The notes under the pieces were generated by a model that saw nothing but the letters and a program-made list of their open reading frames with translations, was not told where the DNA came from and made no database searches. Position numbers and translations under genes: made by a program. Of a DNA stretch of 64,000 nucleotides, positions 22,517 to 33,660 are shown in pieces (within the stretch, counting starts at the first letter, position 1; the number at the start of each line of letters is the position of its first letter). The DNA is taken from the NCBI GenBank assembly GCA_016800925.1, contig JABCPU010000376.1, positions 1 to 64,000 of the forward strand, written 5' to 3'. Origin of the DNA: Suillus spraguei (taxonomy: Eukaryota > Basidiomycota > Agaricomycetes > Boletales > Suillaceae).

Positions 22517-23479
22517 TGTAAAGATACAACCTAGCTTGGGCTGTAGATAAATCACTGCCTAAACTAGTATGTTAGTCTTGCGCTCCATCTAGTCTGCTTC
22601 ACTTGTAAGAACAAGAGCGTTCGACCCTAAAGGGGGATGCCTATTTCGTATGGTCAAGTTCGAGTCTAACTTATTTGCAAAACAAGCGTCCAAGTCAGTG
22701 GTAAGTTGCTGCGGTCAGCGATGATGCCGCCGGAACTAGCGCATGCGTAGCGGTGCTACTGTCATCGAGATAGAGTCAGTAACAGTTGCGTCTAGCGAGT
22801 GATGTCGAGCGGTGGTCTCAGCGGTAGTGGTAAGGTTGCGAGCGGTGCAAAGAAACAGCAAGGAAGTCCGCGGTACTTCAGCGGTAAAGTAGCAGAGCGT
22901 GAGAAGTTCAGTCAAAAGTAACAGTCGAAAGTCCAGTGGTATGCCGGCAGTAACGGAGAACGAGCGTGATGTATTAACGAGCGATAAGGGAACTTTAAAG
23001 ACTATGTCCACTATTGGGTTAATCCAGAGCTAGACAATAATCTTGACCTATAGTACATGCAAAGGTGTAAAATCAGGTATTGTATCGTGTGGGGTACGCG
23101 GTGCTTATATCCTAATTTGTATGTACTCAGAATACTCTAGGTGAGATCAGTAGCGCTGGAGTGTAGTAACTGCCATAAGTAAACATAGCGCGAGGCGCTG
23201 CGGCACAAGGCAACATGTAATAACGCTTGCCATGGAATCAGTGATAACGAACAGGAAACAAACTATGCACCAAATGGAGCTATGCGGACGTGGCAAGGAC
23301 ATGGAAGGACATCGGTTCGTAGAACGAGGTGCGGTAGTCAGTATGGTGTGTGGTAAGCATGGGATGCCGCCGGTACTGCTAAAGGGGTAAGATGGCCATG
23401 GACAAGTGGTAACTCCTGTAGACGTGAGACAAGTATCAAAATATGTGGTTTTGAGCCCAGCGCCAATATGTTCATTACA
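22517..23479 (-). repeat. 5' LTR of the family A element, complete (963 bp)
   Basis: It runs from TGTAAAGATACAACCTAGC to GCCAATATGTTCATTACA on the plus strand, so the sense LTR (minus) starts TGTAATGAACA and ends TTTACA. Relatives occur at 14311, 28085, 30113, 31369, 32024 and 41234. The plus strand carries repeated AGCGGTA/GCGGTA words. Confidence 0.92.
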
Positions 23480-23565
23480 GTGGAATGATACCATTAGATA
23501 GGAGTAACACATGGTAAAGTGTCACAGCAAGGGATGGTGAAGCCAAAAGGTAAGGATAATGATAG

Positions 23566-26035
23566 CCGTAAAAGAGAACAGCCTTGTTGGCCAAGTTAAC
23601 CCTGATGGCATGCAATGTGTCATTTGCTTGGCGCTCTCTCAGTTATATCTCCTGCAGCACAAGGTCAGTGACGCCCCAATTGGCACATCTTTCAATGCCA
23701 ATGTTGGAGGGCAGTGGGATGACCACAGCCTCAGGAGTGAATTTGACCAGCATATCATATCAGTCTTTGTCATCTGGCCAATCACGATCATCGTCATATG
23801 ACCTGGCAGAATCCAATTCTGCAGCATCTAACATCACTGTCATGAGGTCCAACTGGTCATAGCCACCTAATTGATCGCCAAGAAATGTCACTGCCACCCT
23901 AATGAATTCATCAATTTGACCTTGCAGTTTGTTGTGGTGCCAAGCAATGGCCAGTTTTTGGGCATTGGTCGGCCGTTTCCTCAGTTTCCTAACATCTATT
24001 AGGAGGGCCACTTGCACCTCCTCCAGTGTTATTCCAGATGCTATCCACATTGCAGTACTATGATGGATCTCACCAGCAGGCCATCTCACCTGATGGTTCA
24101 ACAGATGCAACTCTTGTTGCTTCCTTGTCGGTGCTTGGCCAATCTATATGAGCATATAGTAGATGGCCAGTATATGCTGCATACCTTTCATCGGTTGAAC
24201 TTCATATATGTCCATGGCGCTCGGATCATCCAGTCGGTCATCCTGAGCGGCTGCAGCCTCTGCTTCCCATTTTACAAGGGCATTGTCGTTGGCAGTCTCG
24301 CTCAGTTGGTTGAATGCATATCGGCTGTCTCGGACTCCGTGCATGGCCTCCTTGAATTTTTGGCAGAGGAACTTGCCTGAATGAATGTAAATATCCATAT
24401 CGGTCAAATGATATTGCTTACTGATCTGTATCATCTTCATAAAATTACAGTTGTTCATTTGAAAATCCAAACATTCCTTTCGGTAGGGGGTTGACATCCC
24501 CCTCACCGATGGAGATATGATGTTCAAGGGCGCCCACAGGGTCTCCATGATCTTGCCATCAATTCTGGCAGCACCATGATGAAGTTTGATGCATACCGTA
24601 CATAGCATTTGTCTTGATGGCCATGGACATGCCAGAGCCCAATGCCAGGGATCACCTCCATCCCCCATGGAAGGTTGAGATAAGGCAACTCTGGTGGAGA
24701 TGCTTGTGGTATTGACAATTAATGTCATAGAAAGTCAACACCCAGTCAATCCCATCGGTATTGTACCCAGAGCTTGACATAGCGCATAATCCATGTTCAT
24801 CTGCCTTTGGCAATGACAAATGAGTTTATACAGGCAAGGTAAAATATCTGTCAGCGAACCTTTCCCCTTCTGAAAGTCCACCATAGAATGCAGGGCAAAA
24901 CAGCCGTGTCTTGCACAGCACACCCACCTATCCCTGTGGCTTCCAGCTTGTGGTGTGAAGCATTTGCCTTGTTGACGCTCGGTGGTTGTTGCAGTCAGAC
25001 CAATTTACAATGTCCTGTGCCTCGGTGAGATGCATTTTGGGAATCGCTGACCATGAAGCCAAGACCATCGGTCAAAGCCACCTCGTCGGTCGGATTCACC
25101 GGAGACATGTGCTTGGCCTTGAAATTGCCATCCATGACCAAGGATCTTGAATACAGCCATGCAGAATCTCCTGCATTCTTTTCAGACAAATTTACGTTTA
25201 CCCCAGGCTGCAGACATGCAGGACAGAAGAGTGCAAGCTCCCCCGAGTTTGGCTTTTGCTTCTCATGTCCAAACCATGCCACTTGAGCTGCTTCAGCTGT
25301 CTCCACTGCCTGCCCACCCTCATCAGTTCTCTATATCGGTCCTTTCGGCCATTGTGAGCAATCCATGAAGGATCTACACTACTCACTGGAACAGATGAGG
25401 GAACATGCTTGACGTGATTTGCCTTAATTTGCTATAGTAGTTCATTCCTGAGTCCCACATTCCAGGTTATCCAACAGGAAGTCATCCAGCACTGCAAATG
25501 TGAACACTGTCTTCGGCGAAGTGAAAGACACTAGGAAGAGGCCTGTTTCAAATAGTTGCATGTTGGGACTCACAGTTGGTGCACCAACAGAATTTGATCA
25601 TGAGGAGTGGAGACCTGACGTATCCACCACTGTGGTCATCTGAGGATCATTGATCAAAGGCACCCCAGGCCTTCAGTGAAATACTCTCCTTCATCATCCA
25701 TGTATACCACTCTTCAGTCACTTCAGGGCAAGGCTTGCCCTGGTGACCAAGGTGAATTTCAAGCCCAATCTTGGTCAAGGAAGTGTCCTGAAGAATCCCC
25801 CAGTCCATTGACTGATCCGATGGAATGGCATGAGCTGTGAACCATCCTACAGCAATGAGTGCAGAAGAGCGGCTCACCCATACAGCTGTGATATCTGTAG
25901 ACTCCATCATTTGAACAGACAGAGCAAGTCCTGTCGATGGTGGACCCCTCGCCGAAGGAGCAAGTCCAAGTAGTCTTCGGTCTTGTACAGCCACTCACAT
26001 AGATAGTCATTTTGACTCTTGATACTCGGATTCAG
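23566..26035 (-). pseudogene. KDZ transposase with CxC2 cysteine cluster, copy 1, C-terminus lost
   Basis: This is a Kyakuja-Dileera-Zisupton transposase, a DDE-type enzyme of basidiomycete DNA transposons. N-terminal 'QNDYLCEWLYKTEDYLDLLL' is followed by the CxC2 cluster ('CSVCSNDGVYRYHSCMGEP', about 25850-25920). Then come 'GELALFCPACLQPG', 'SRSLVMDGNFKAKHM' (first Asp, about 25115-25150), 'CARHGCFALHSMVDFQKGKG' and an intron near 24840. 'INCQY' (near 24715) and 'RIDGKIMETLWAPLN' (catalytic Glu, about 24530) follow. The tail holds 'VIPLPSNIG' and then a stop in 'EI*LRERQAND'. It needs several frame changes and is cut at about 23566 shortly before the family A LTR. It is a dead copy, close in layout to the one at 52590-55687. 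Confidence 0.88.
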
Positions 26036-26764
26036 TAAATGAGACCAGGTAAGTGAATGATGAGCTTGCCATGGACTTGCAAAGCTGTACAAGGCTCCAA
26101 GTTGAAATCACCGAGGTTGTAGTGTTCATAGTCACCCTCTGCATGATGCCCTCTGGAGGATCCTTGCTTGGTAGGAGATTTCCTGGGGATGAATGAACCG
26201 AAGTTGTTCCATTGCAACATTGAGCTTTGACAAATTGTCCTCTATTTCCTCGAGAAGTTCTTTTGTCCTCCCATCTAACCAACGAGGATGTCTTAGGAGG
26301 ACTGCCAGGCCTTTGGCTTTGACTTGACCATGCACCGAAGCAGCGCTGTGGTTAGGTGGATGCTTGTTTGAAGCGATATGATCAGACTATAGGACAGTTT
26401 GGTGCTTACATGTGATTGCCAAATGCAATACATCTGTTGTAATAGTCACTTTGATCTCATGTAATCATCAGGAGTGATAACCCAGTACAATATCACTAGT
26501 TAATAAGTATTTTGATATATAATACATTGAGAGTGCTTTAGGACCTCTGCTTTTACTCTACAGACCCACCCATACATCTACACTGCTCGATGAGTCTTGT
26601 AGCAATGGTGCTCGTGCTATTTGGCACAATCTAGCCCTTACGTGCACTTCTGACATGGGCATGTCACTCATTACTTACGCAACCATTCCTTTTTTTTTTG
26701 CTTCTATCAACCACATCAATGCTCTCTAATTTCAGGTCCTTTCCTCCAACATAGCTGCTGTGAC
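26036..26764. promoter_or_regulatory. Divergent intergenic region between KDZ1 and its partner gene
   Basis: This ~730 bp separates the KDZ start (minus) from the partner gene start (plus) and by position should hold both promoters. I see no clear TATA box or terminal repeat of the transposon. ORFs on the minus strand at 26007-26335 have no known motif. Confidence 0.4.
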
Positions 26765-28084
26765 ATGGCTTGGACAAAGATAAGTACAGGGGTTCAGCCT
26801 CAGTTGAATGACCAAGAGACCACCACTCTGCAGTCCCATGTTGAGGATTGGAGGAAGGCAAGTGGGATGGAACAACAAGACATCTTCAAAGCAGCCGCCA
26901 GGGAGGCCAAGATCTTGGCTCCGAAGATAGACAAAGAGCTGTTGAAGCAATGCAAAGAAGTAAGTGTTTAGTATTTAACACCCAGTCATGCTGCATTACA
27001 GTCACCCTGCACAGAAATACTGAGAGTGGTTCCAGAATCACAGGAAATCCAATTCCAAAACACCCACCAAGCTGCCAAAAAAAAAGGACTGCACACCAAG
27101 TCATCAAAGAGGAGCGAAAGGCGACATTCTTCAGCAAATACATGAAGAAATTGAGGAAGAGACTGGGCAGAAGCCTGCCCAAAGGAAGTACTGAGGAGGT
27201 ATCAGCCGACCATGAAGCAATCATGCAATGGCTAGACAAAAAGGAGTTGCAGGAAGACAAGGCGAAGGCCGAGAGTGGACGAATCAGGCGCCCGATGCTA
27301 CTGTCCAGGCCAAGACAGCCAGGAAGAGGGGTGAAAAAATGGTGAAGAACTTCGCCAAAGAAATGTTTACTCAGGCCAGTATGAGAGTCTTTGTTTTGGG
27401 GTCTGTGAAGGATGAGAAGGCGGCCTGCTTACATCTGGGTAGTTGATTTCAGTTGGTTGTTGGTCATTGTGCTTACTTGGTTGTGGCAGGTTTACTTAAT
27501 GATATGCTCGTAAGGCTCCAGCTTCATGACAAGCAAGGACTGGCAGGTCATCCTACCAGTATGGGAAGATTTATTGGCATGAATTCGGTAAGTCTCCAGA
27601 CCTATTCAGAGTGCTTGCATTTAATCAATGCTCTAAAATTAAGACCAGGAAGCAACATTGCTCAGAGGCAATCGCCGGGCCCCCAAACCATACCATGAGT
27701 TTGAGTTGGACCAATCAGGCTCGCTGATGTTGCCTGAGATTGATGGTTTAGCCTTGAGACCAAGAAGGCAATGATTTGGTCATTCCTTACCATTCATTAC
27801 AGTAAGCAGGATGACCGACGTCTGTATCATAATCTGATGCCAGCTGCCACAGGAACATGTTGCGGAAAGCCAAAGGTCTCGGTGCCCTGGAGTGACATCA
27901 TACAGGGCAATCCAGATTTATCTCCAGCACATACATGCCTGATGACACCAAGATCTTGGAGCCATCTAAATTGCAACATGTTGACGCCAATGCCATCCTG
28001 GAATCTTGGTGGAACCAACAGGAAACCCAGGTAGGACCAACCTTCAAGTTCAAGGCCTGGATGGATGACAAGGGTAGAATGCAC
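26765..28084 (+). pseudogene. KDZ-linked partner protein, copy 1, interrupted by an LTR element
   Basis: ATG 26765 opens 'LNDQETTTLQSHVEDWRKAS' and 'AREAKILAPKIDKELLKQ' (exon 1 to 26959, GTAAGT donor). Later segments include 'EEWTNQAPDATVQAKTARKR', 'FAKEMFTQASMRVFVLGSVK' (about 27350-27420) and, near 28000, 'ILEPSKLQHVDANAILESWW'. The last matches 'LKEPSKLQNWDTTALLNFWY' in the gene at 56233-58089, which also lies divergent from a KDZ transposase. The function is unknown; conserved placement suggests an accessory protein of the transposon. Frames shift more than once. The gene stops at 28084 where LTR sequence begins, and a plausible continuation (GTAAAG then GTGAGT...CACAG) resumes after 29293. 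Confidence 0.72.
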
Positions 28085-29293
28085 TGTAAAGATACAACAT
28101 AACCTGTGCTGTAGATAAACTACCTCCTAAGTTTGTATGTGTGGTCTTGCGCTCCATCTAGTCTGCTTCACTTGTGAAACAAGAGTGTTCGACCCTAAAG
28201 GGGGATGCCTGTAGTATGGTCAATTTGAGTCAAACCAATGTGCAAATATAGTGTCGTAGTCAGCAGTAAGTTGCCGCAGTCAGTGGTGATGCTGCTGGAA
28301 CTAGCATCGTTGGTAGCGGTACTAGTGTCCATAGGGATAAAGCCTGTAGATGTAGTGTCGAGCGAGTGGTGACGAGCAATGATATCTGCAGTAGCGGTGT
28401 AGCAAACAAAGTCACGCTGACCATGACAGTGCCATTTTACACAAGTGTCTCATTACTGCCTACAGCGGCTACTGAGAAAACCCCTATAGCGAGCATTAGC
28501 CTTTTCGCTTCACCGGTACTGTTTTTCGCTCTGTGGATCCTTGCCCCTTACTGAATCTCACTACCAATGTCCATTCCATTTCCGTCTAAGATCCATTGGT
28601 GCGTAGCATATTTGTTTCCGCCTTTACTAAAGCTATGGCAAACTTAACCTTACCTTCCATGACGCCGCTGCTCGCTGCGTGCCTCTTACTAAATATCTCT
28701 ATCTCACTACCGTTCTTGCTATGTATTTGGCCGTCACGGTACATGTTCAAAGGACTCTTCGCACATCCCGGTACTTTTACTTTCCCCCTATGGTACACAC
28801 ATACTTAGGAATAGTCACTACCACTGTCTCTAACGGAATAAAGTCTTCGCTGAAGTTACTGTCTCTTAAGAATTGCTTTACTGCTGCACGTACCAGTGCT
28901 TGTTACCGCTTTCTCATGCTTCACTGCTTGCACTACGCTTTCCCATGCTTCACCGCTTGTTTTACCACCAGTTTTCCACGCCATACCACAGTTTTACCAC
29001 ACGCACTACCGCAGTTTTACCACTTTCGCTACCGCTTGTCTACCGCTTTCCCGCGCTTACCGCTAGTATTACCGCTAGTTTCCCATGGACTGGAGGTCAC
29101 CGCTAGCATCTCGCTACCTCTGACAGCATTCACACATGACAGGTTGGGCATTATCAAATTATATTAACTTCGCATTCCCTTTAGGGTCAAATGCTCTTGC
29201 TTTGCAAGTGAAGCAGACTAGGTAGAGCGCAAGACTCACATACTAGCTTAGGCCGTGATTTATCTACAGCCCAGGCTAGATTGTATCTTTACA
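28085..29293. mobile_element. Family A-derived element with inverted LTR ends, about 1.2 kb
   Basis: The left end starts TGTAAAGATACAACATAAC and the right end finishes with the reverse complement, ...ATTGTATCTTTACA, so about 150 bp at each end are inverted. The left ~345 bp follow the antisense reading of a family A LTR. The right ~860 bp follow the sense reading, with many ACCGCT/TACCGC words between 28860 and 29100. It looks like two LTR pieces joined head to head. It interrupts the KDZ-linked gene; no clear target duplication is seen (left GCAC, right GTAA). Confidence 0.7.
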
Positions 29294-30112
29294 GTAAAGG
29301 TGAGTCTTTGCCTCATTTTCGGTTGGTCATATTACTCACAGCACCTTAGCAAACAAAGGCAGTGGTGCCTGTGACCCCAGCCCCACAAGATGCTTAGACA
29401 GTGAGATTCACCTCATCCTGTTGGTCTACACCGCTCAACAATGTCCAGCCCAACACCAACACTCGCATTGGCCAACTGATGCCGAGGAGGAAGGCTAAAG
29501 GAAAGGAGAAGGCTGTAGAGATTGTCGAGGGTGATGAGGTGAGTTTTGCTGATCATGTCAATGAATTATTACTCACCGTCTCATAGTATAGCCCACCCTG
29601 TAAGAGGTGTGTTGGAGGAGGCCCACGTCTCGCTGCTGTCGGCTGCAGGGGCAAGTGATGAAGTCCTGCGCCAAGTGCTACAGGATGAAGGTTCGATGTG
29701 ACTGACTGACGTCGGTCGATGATGACCTCCCTGCCATGACTGAGCAGGTGTGGGCATTCCATCCTCGGTCAAAGGCCATGCCAGCCTCCTCCAAGAAACA
29801 GCCACAATCTATGTTCGACAAGGGCGACATTCTGGCCATTGACTGACGCTTGATTTGGAATCTGAGGATGCCATGGTGACCAGTGAGGTTTTTCTTCTTT
29901 TGACTGCCAACATTATTAATCTCTTGATTAGAGGTCGCTGTTGCTGCTGAGCCATCAACCCGCCAGCAGCCATCACGTCGGCCAATGACTTCCCTCCTGA
30001 GTATTGGCAGGAGGAGGTCGACACCATCATTCCCCCACCACCTGCTGCAGCCAATTCCACTACCTCAGTGGCTGAGCCACCATCCACGACCATCTGGTCG
30101 CCCTGATGGCAA
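29294..30112 (+). pseudogene. Cysteine-cluster gene relic
   Basis: Plus-strand exons with a likely intron (29539-29586, GTGAGT...ATAG) include a basic start 'MPRRKAKGKEKAVEIVEGDE', then 'PPCKRC' and, in a shifted frame, 'CAKCYRMKVRC'. The second half has the C-x2-C-x6-C spacing seen in the intact gene at 19269-20486. Later plus-strand sequence to 30112 is Pro/Ser-rich. Several frameshifts make it a relic. It lies between two family A LTR sequences in the same orientation (ending 29293 and starting 30113), so it may be cargo of a further element, here in the sense direction, or the tail of the interrupted KDZ-linked locus. Confidence 0.5.
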
Positions 30113-31068
30113 TGTAACAAACATATGGCGCTGGGCATAAAACCCCATATTTTGATACTTGTCTCACGTCTACAGGAGTTACCACTTGTCCATGGCCGTC
30201 TTACCCCTTTAGCAGTACCAGCGGCATCCCATGCTTACCGCACACCGTACTGACTACCGCACCTCGTTCTACGAACCGATGTCCTTCCATGTCCTGCCAC
30301 GTCCGCATAGCTCCATTTGGTGCGTAGTTTGTTTCCTGTTCGTTATCACTGATTCCATGGCAAGCGTTATTACATGTTGCCTTGTGCCGCAGCGCTCGCG
30401 CTATGTTTACTTATGGCGGTTACTACACTCCAGCGCTACTGATCTCACCTAGATATTCCGAGTACATACAAATTAGGATATAAGCACTGCGTACCCCACA
30501 CATACAATACCTGATTTTACACCTTTGCACGTACTATAGGTCAAGATTATTGTCTAGCTCTGGATTAACCCAGTAGTGGACATAGTCTTTAAAGTTCCCT
30601 TATCGCTCTTAATACATCATGCTCGTTCTCCGTTACTGCCGGCATACCACTGGACTTTCGACTGTTACTTTTGACTGAACTTTTCACGCTCCGCTACTTT
30701 ACCACTGAAAGTACCGCGGACTTCTTTACTGTTTCTTGCACCGCTCGCAACCTTACCACTACCGCTGAGACCACCGCTCGACATCGCTTGCTAGACGCAA
30801 CTGTTACTGACTTTATCTCGATGACAGTAGCACCGCAATGCACAGCGCTAGTTCCGGCGTATCATCGCTGACCGCGGCAACTTACCGCTGACTTGGACGC
30901 TTGTTTCGCAATAAGTTAGACTCGAACTTGACCATACTAAATAGGCATCCCCCTTTAGGGTCGAACGCTCTTGTTCTTACAAGTGAAGCAGACTAGACGG
31001 AGCGCAAGACTAACATACTAGTTTAGGCAGTGGTTTATCTACAGCCCAAGCCAGGTTGTATCTTTACA
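30113..31068 (+). mobile_element. Family A LTR, 956 bp
   Basis: It is a full-length LTR on the plus strand, starting TGTAACAAACATATGGCGC and ending GTTGTATCTTTACA. It matches the minus strand of 22517-23479 along its length. No target duplication is visible (left GCAA, right CCGA), consistent with being one end of a larger element with the LTR sequence ending at 29293, or with recombination. Confidence 0.88.
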
Positions 31069-31368
31069 CCGAGTACTGAACCGCGAACCCCTAAATAGTA
31101 GACTACCAGATTTCGGAGTTCGGAGTTCGGCACTTAGAATGTGTGGATCAATAGGTTCTATTGCCCCACATTGTTCTGAGTCCTGAGTCGCGAGTGCTGG
31201 GTACCAGGTTCAGGGTTCAGCACTGCCAATATGTTGATCAAGATCTTTCACATTATGATACCAAGTCCTGAGTGCCGGGTGCTGGAGTTCGGGGTTCAGC
31301 ACATAAAATATGTGGATTGAGGTCTTTCACATTGTTTTGAGTCCTGAATACAGATCCCCAAGTGCCGG

Positions 31369-32616
31369 TGTAAAGATACAACTCAGCTTGGGCTGTAGAT
31401 AAACCACTGCCTAAACTAGTATGTTAGTCTTGCGCTCCGTCTAGTCTGCTTCACTTGTAAGAACAAGAGCGTTCGACCCTAAAGGGGATGCCTATTTAGT
31501 ATGGTCAAGTTCGAGTCTAACTTATTTGCGAAACAAGCGTCCAAGTCAGCGGTAAGTTGCCGCGGTCAGCGATGATACCGCCGGAACTAGCGCTGTGCAT
31601 TGCGGTGCTACTGTCATCGAGATAAGTTAGTAACAGTTGCGTCTAGCAAGCGATGTCGAGCGGTGGTCTCAGCGGTAGTGGTAAGGTTGCGAGCGGTGCA
31701 AAGAAACAGTAAAGAAGTCTGCGGTACTTTCAGTGGTAAAGTAGCGGAGCGTGAGAAGTTCAGTCAAAAGTAACGATCAAAAGTCCAGCGGTATGCCAGT
31801 GGTAATGGAGAACGAGTGTGATGTATTAACGAGCGATAAGGGAACTTTAAAGACTATGTCCACTACTGGGTTGATCCAGAGCTAGACAATAATCTTGACC
31901 TATAGTACATGCAATGGTGTAAAATCAGGTACTGTATCGTGTGGGGTACGCGGTGCTTATATGCTAATTGTATGTACTCGGAATACTCTAGCGAGATCAG
32001 TAGCGCTGGAGTGTAGTAACTGCTGTAATGAACATATTGGCGCTGGGCTTAAAACCCCATATTTTGACACTCGTCTCACGTCTACAGGAGTTACCACTAG
32101 TCCATGGCCTTCTTACCCCTTTAGCAGTACCTGCAGCATCCCACGCTTACCACAGGTTAGGCATTATTGAACTATACTAACTTAGCATTCCCTTTAGGGT
32201 CGAACGTTCTTGCCTTTGCAAGTGAAGCAGACTAGGTAGAGCGCAAGACTCGCATACTAGCTCAGGCCGTGGTTTATCTACAGCCCAGGCTAGATTGTAT
32301 CTTTACACCGCCGTAAGTAAACATAGCACGAGGCGCTGCGGCACAAGGCAACATGTAATAACGCTTGCCGTGGAATCAGTGATAATGAACAGAAAACAAA
32401 CTACGCACCAAATGGAGCTATGTGGACGCGGCAAGGACATGGAAGGACATCGGTTCATGGAACAAGGTGCGGCAGTCAGTACGGTGTGTGGTAAGCGTGG
32501 GATGCCGCCGGTACTGCTAAAGGGGTAAGAAGGCCATGGACTAGTGGTAACTCCTGTAGACGTGAGACGAGTGTCACAATATGGGTTTTAAGCCCAGCGC
32601 CAATATGTTTGTTACA
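31369..32616 (-). mobile_element. Family A LTR inserted in the minisatellite, itself carrying an insertion
   Basis: It runs TGTAAAGATACAACTCAGC to CAATATGTTTGTTACA on the plus strand (sense minus). Flanking bases are CCGG at 31365-31368 and CCGG at 32617-32620, a 4-bp target duplication. Removing the insertion at 32024-32307 restores a length of about 960 bp, matching the other full LTRs. Confidence 0.88.
32024..32307 (+). mobile_element. Short family A LTR nested inside another family A LTR
   Basis: This 284-bp unit starts TGTAATGAACATATTGGCG and ends ATTGTATCTTTACA, so both LTR termini are present but about 680 bp of the middle are missing. The host LTR sequence resumes on either side. Flanks CTGC (32020-32023) and CCGC (32308-32311) fit a 4-bp duplication with one change. 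A related variant (sharing 'ggcattat...ttccctttagggtc') forms the right end of the 28085-29293 unit. Confidence 0.88.
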
Positions 32617-33660
32617 CCGGGTTACCATGTGAGGCAATACCATGATGTTGATTTACACATGTTGAGTGCCGAACCCTGAGCTCCGGCACCCGGCACTCAA
32701 CATGTGTAAATAAATATCATTGTATTGCCTCACATTGTGCTAACTGCCGGGTGCCAAAGCTCGGGGTTCGGCACTCAATATGTGTAAATCAATATCTTTG
32801 TATTGCCTCACATGGTTCTAACTCCCGGGTGCCGGGGTTTGGGGTTCAGTGTTACAATATGTGGATCGATGTCATTCACATTGTTATGAGTATCAAGTCC
32901 CGAGTCCCAAGTGCCGGGTGCCGGAGTTCAGGGTTCGGCACTAAACATGTGTACATCAATATCTTTGTATTGCCTCACATTGTTCTCACTCCCAGGTGCT
33001 GGGGTTCGGGGTTGGGTGGTTAAATATGTATGTGGATCGATATCTTTCACATTGTTATGAGTCCCGAGTCCAGATTCCCAACTGCCAGGTGCTGGAGTTC
33101 GGGGTTTGGCACTCCACACATGTAAAATATCTTTGTATTGCCTCACATATTTCTAACTCCCAGGTGCTGGGGTTCGGGGTTCAATGATAGAATATGTGCA
33201 TCGACATCTTTCACATTGTTATAAGTTCCAAGGCCCGAGTCCCGAGTGCCGGGTGCCGGAGTTTGGGGTTCGGCACTCAACATGTGTCAATCAATATCTT
33301 TGTATTGCCTCACATTGTTCTAACTCCCGGGTGCCGGAGTTCGGGGTTCAGCACATCAAATATGTGGATCGATATCTTTCACATGGTGATGAGTCCCAAG
33401 TCCAGGGTCCTGGGGTTCGGGGTTCGGCACTTAAGATATATGGAATGATATGTTTCACAATGTGACCTGGCACCCGGCACAAGGTAACTCAACAGATATG
33501 TTTCAAATTCTTTAAATTGTGTATTGTGTTTCAGGTAGCCGGATATCTGGAATTCACGAAATATCCATTGTGAATCTCCGGTGTCCAGTTCTGGATTTCC
33601 AGACTTGGCATCCAGCACTGACATTCATTCAAACATTGTATATACATCTATGAACAACAA

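Larger units (their letters stand above)
18238..23479 (-). mobile_element. LTR retroelement, family A, with gag and an antisense Zn2Cys6-like gene
   Basis: Two LTRs of one family in the same orientation bound 3.5 kb of internal sequence. The 5' LTR (22517-23479, sense minus) is complete, 963 bp, with TG...CA ends. The 3' LTR (18238-19004) lacks its last ~196 bp. Next to the 5' LTR the minus strand reads TGGAGCCCACCACGAGG, a candidate primer-binding site, and next to the 3' LTR a purine-rich CCTAGGAGA could be the polypurine tract. Inside are a gag-like ORF (minus), no pol that I can see, and an intact four-exon gene on the opposite strand. It is non-autonomous. It interrupts the KDZ1/TET1 locus, with loss of flanking DNA on at least the left side. 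Confidence 0.85.
31069..33480. repeat. GCCGAACCCC-type minisatellite, array 1
   Basis: Outside the nested LTRs, units of roughly 75-160 bp repeat the theme 'gagtgccgggtgccggagtt', 'cggggttcggcactcaacat' and 'gtgtaaatcaatatctttgt', then 'attgcctcacattgttctaa'. Repeat copies alternate in orientation. The same family fills 49620-51540 and 62130-63964. ORFs here simply translate the repeat. Confidence 0.85.

Noticed and set aside
18238..23479. A second KDZ or TET cassette hidden in the retroelement
   Set aside because: The internal part contains gag and the Zn2Cys6-like gene only; no DDE, CxC2 or dioxygenase motif was found.
28085..28104. Target-site duplication for the inverted LTR unit
   Set aside because: Left GCAC and right GTAA flanks do not match, so no duplication is claimed.
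30113..31068. ORFs at 30231-30452 and 30671-30871
   Set aside because: They lie inside an LTR that recurs elsewhere with frames that do not persist.
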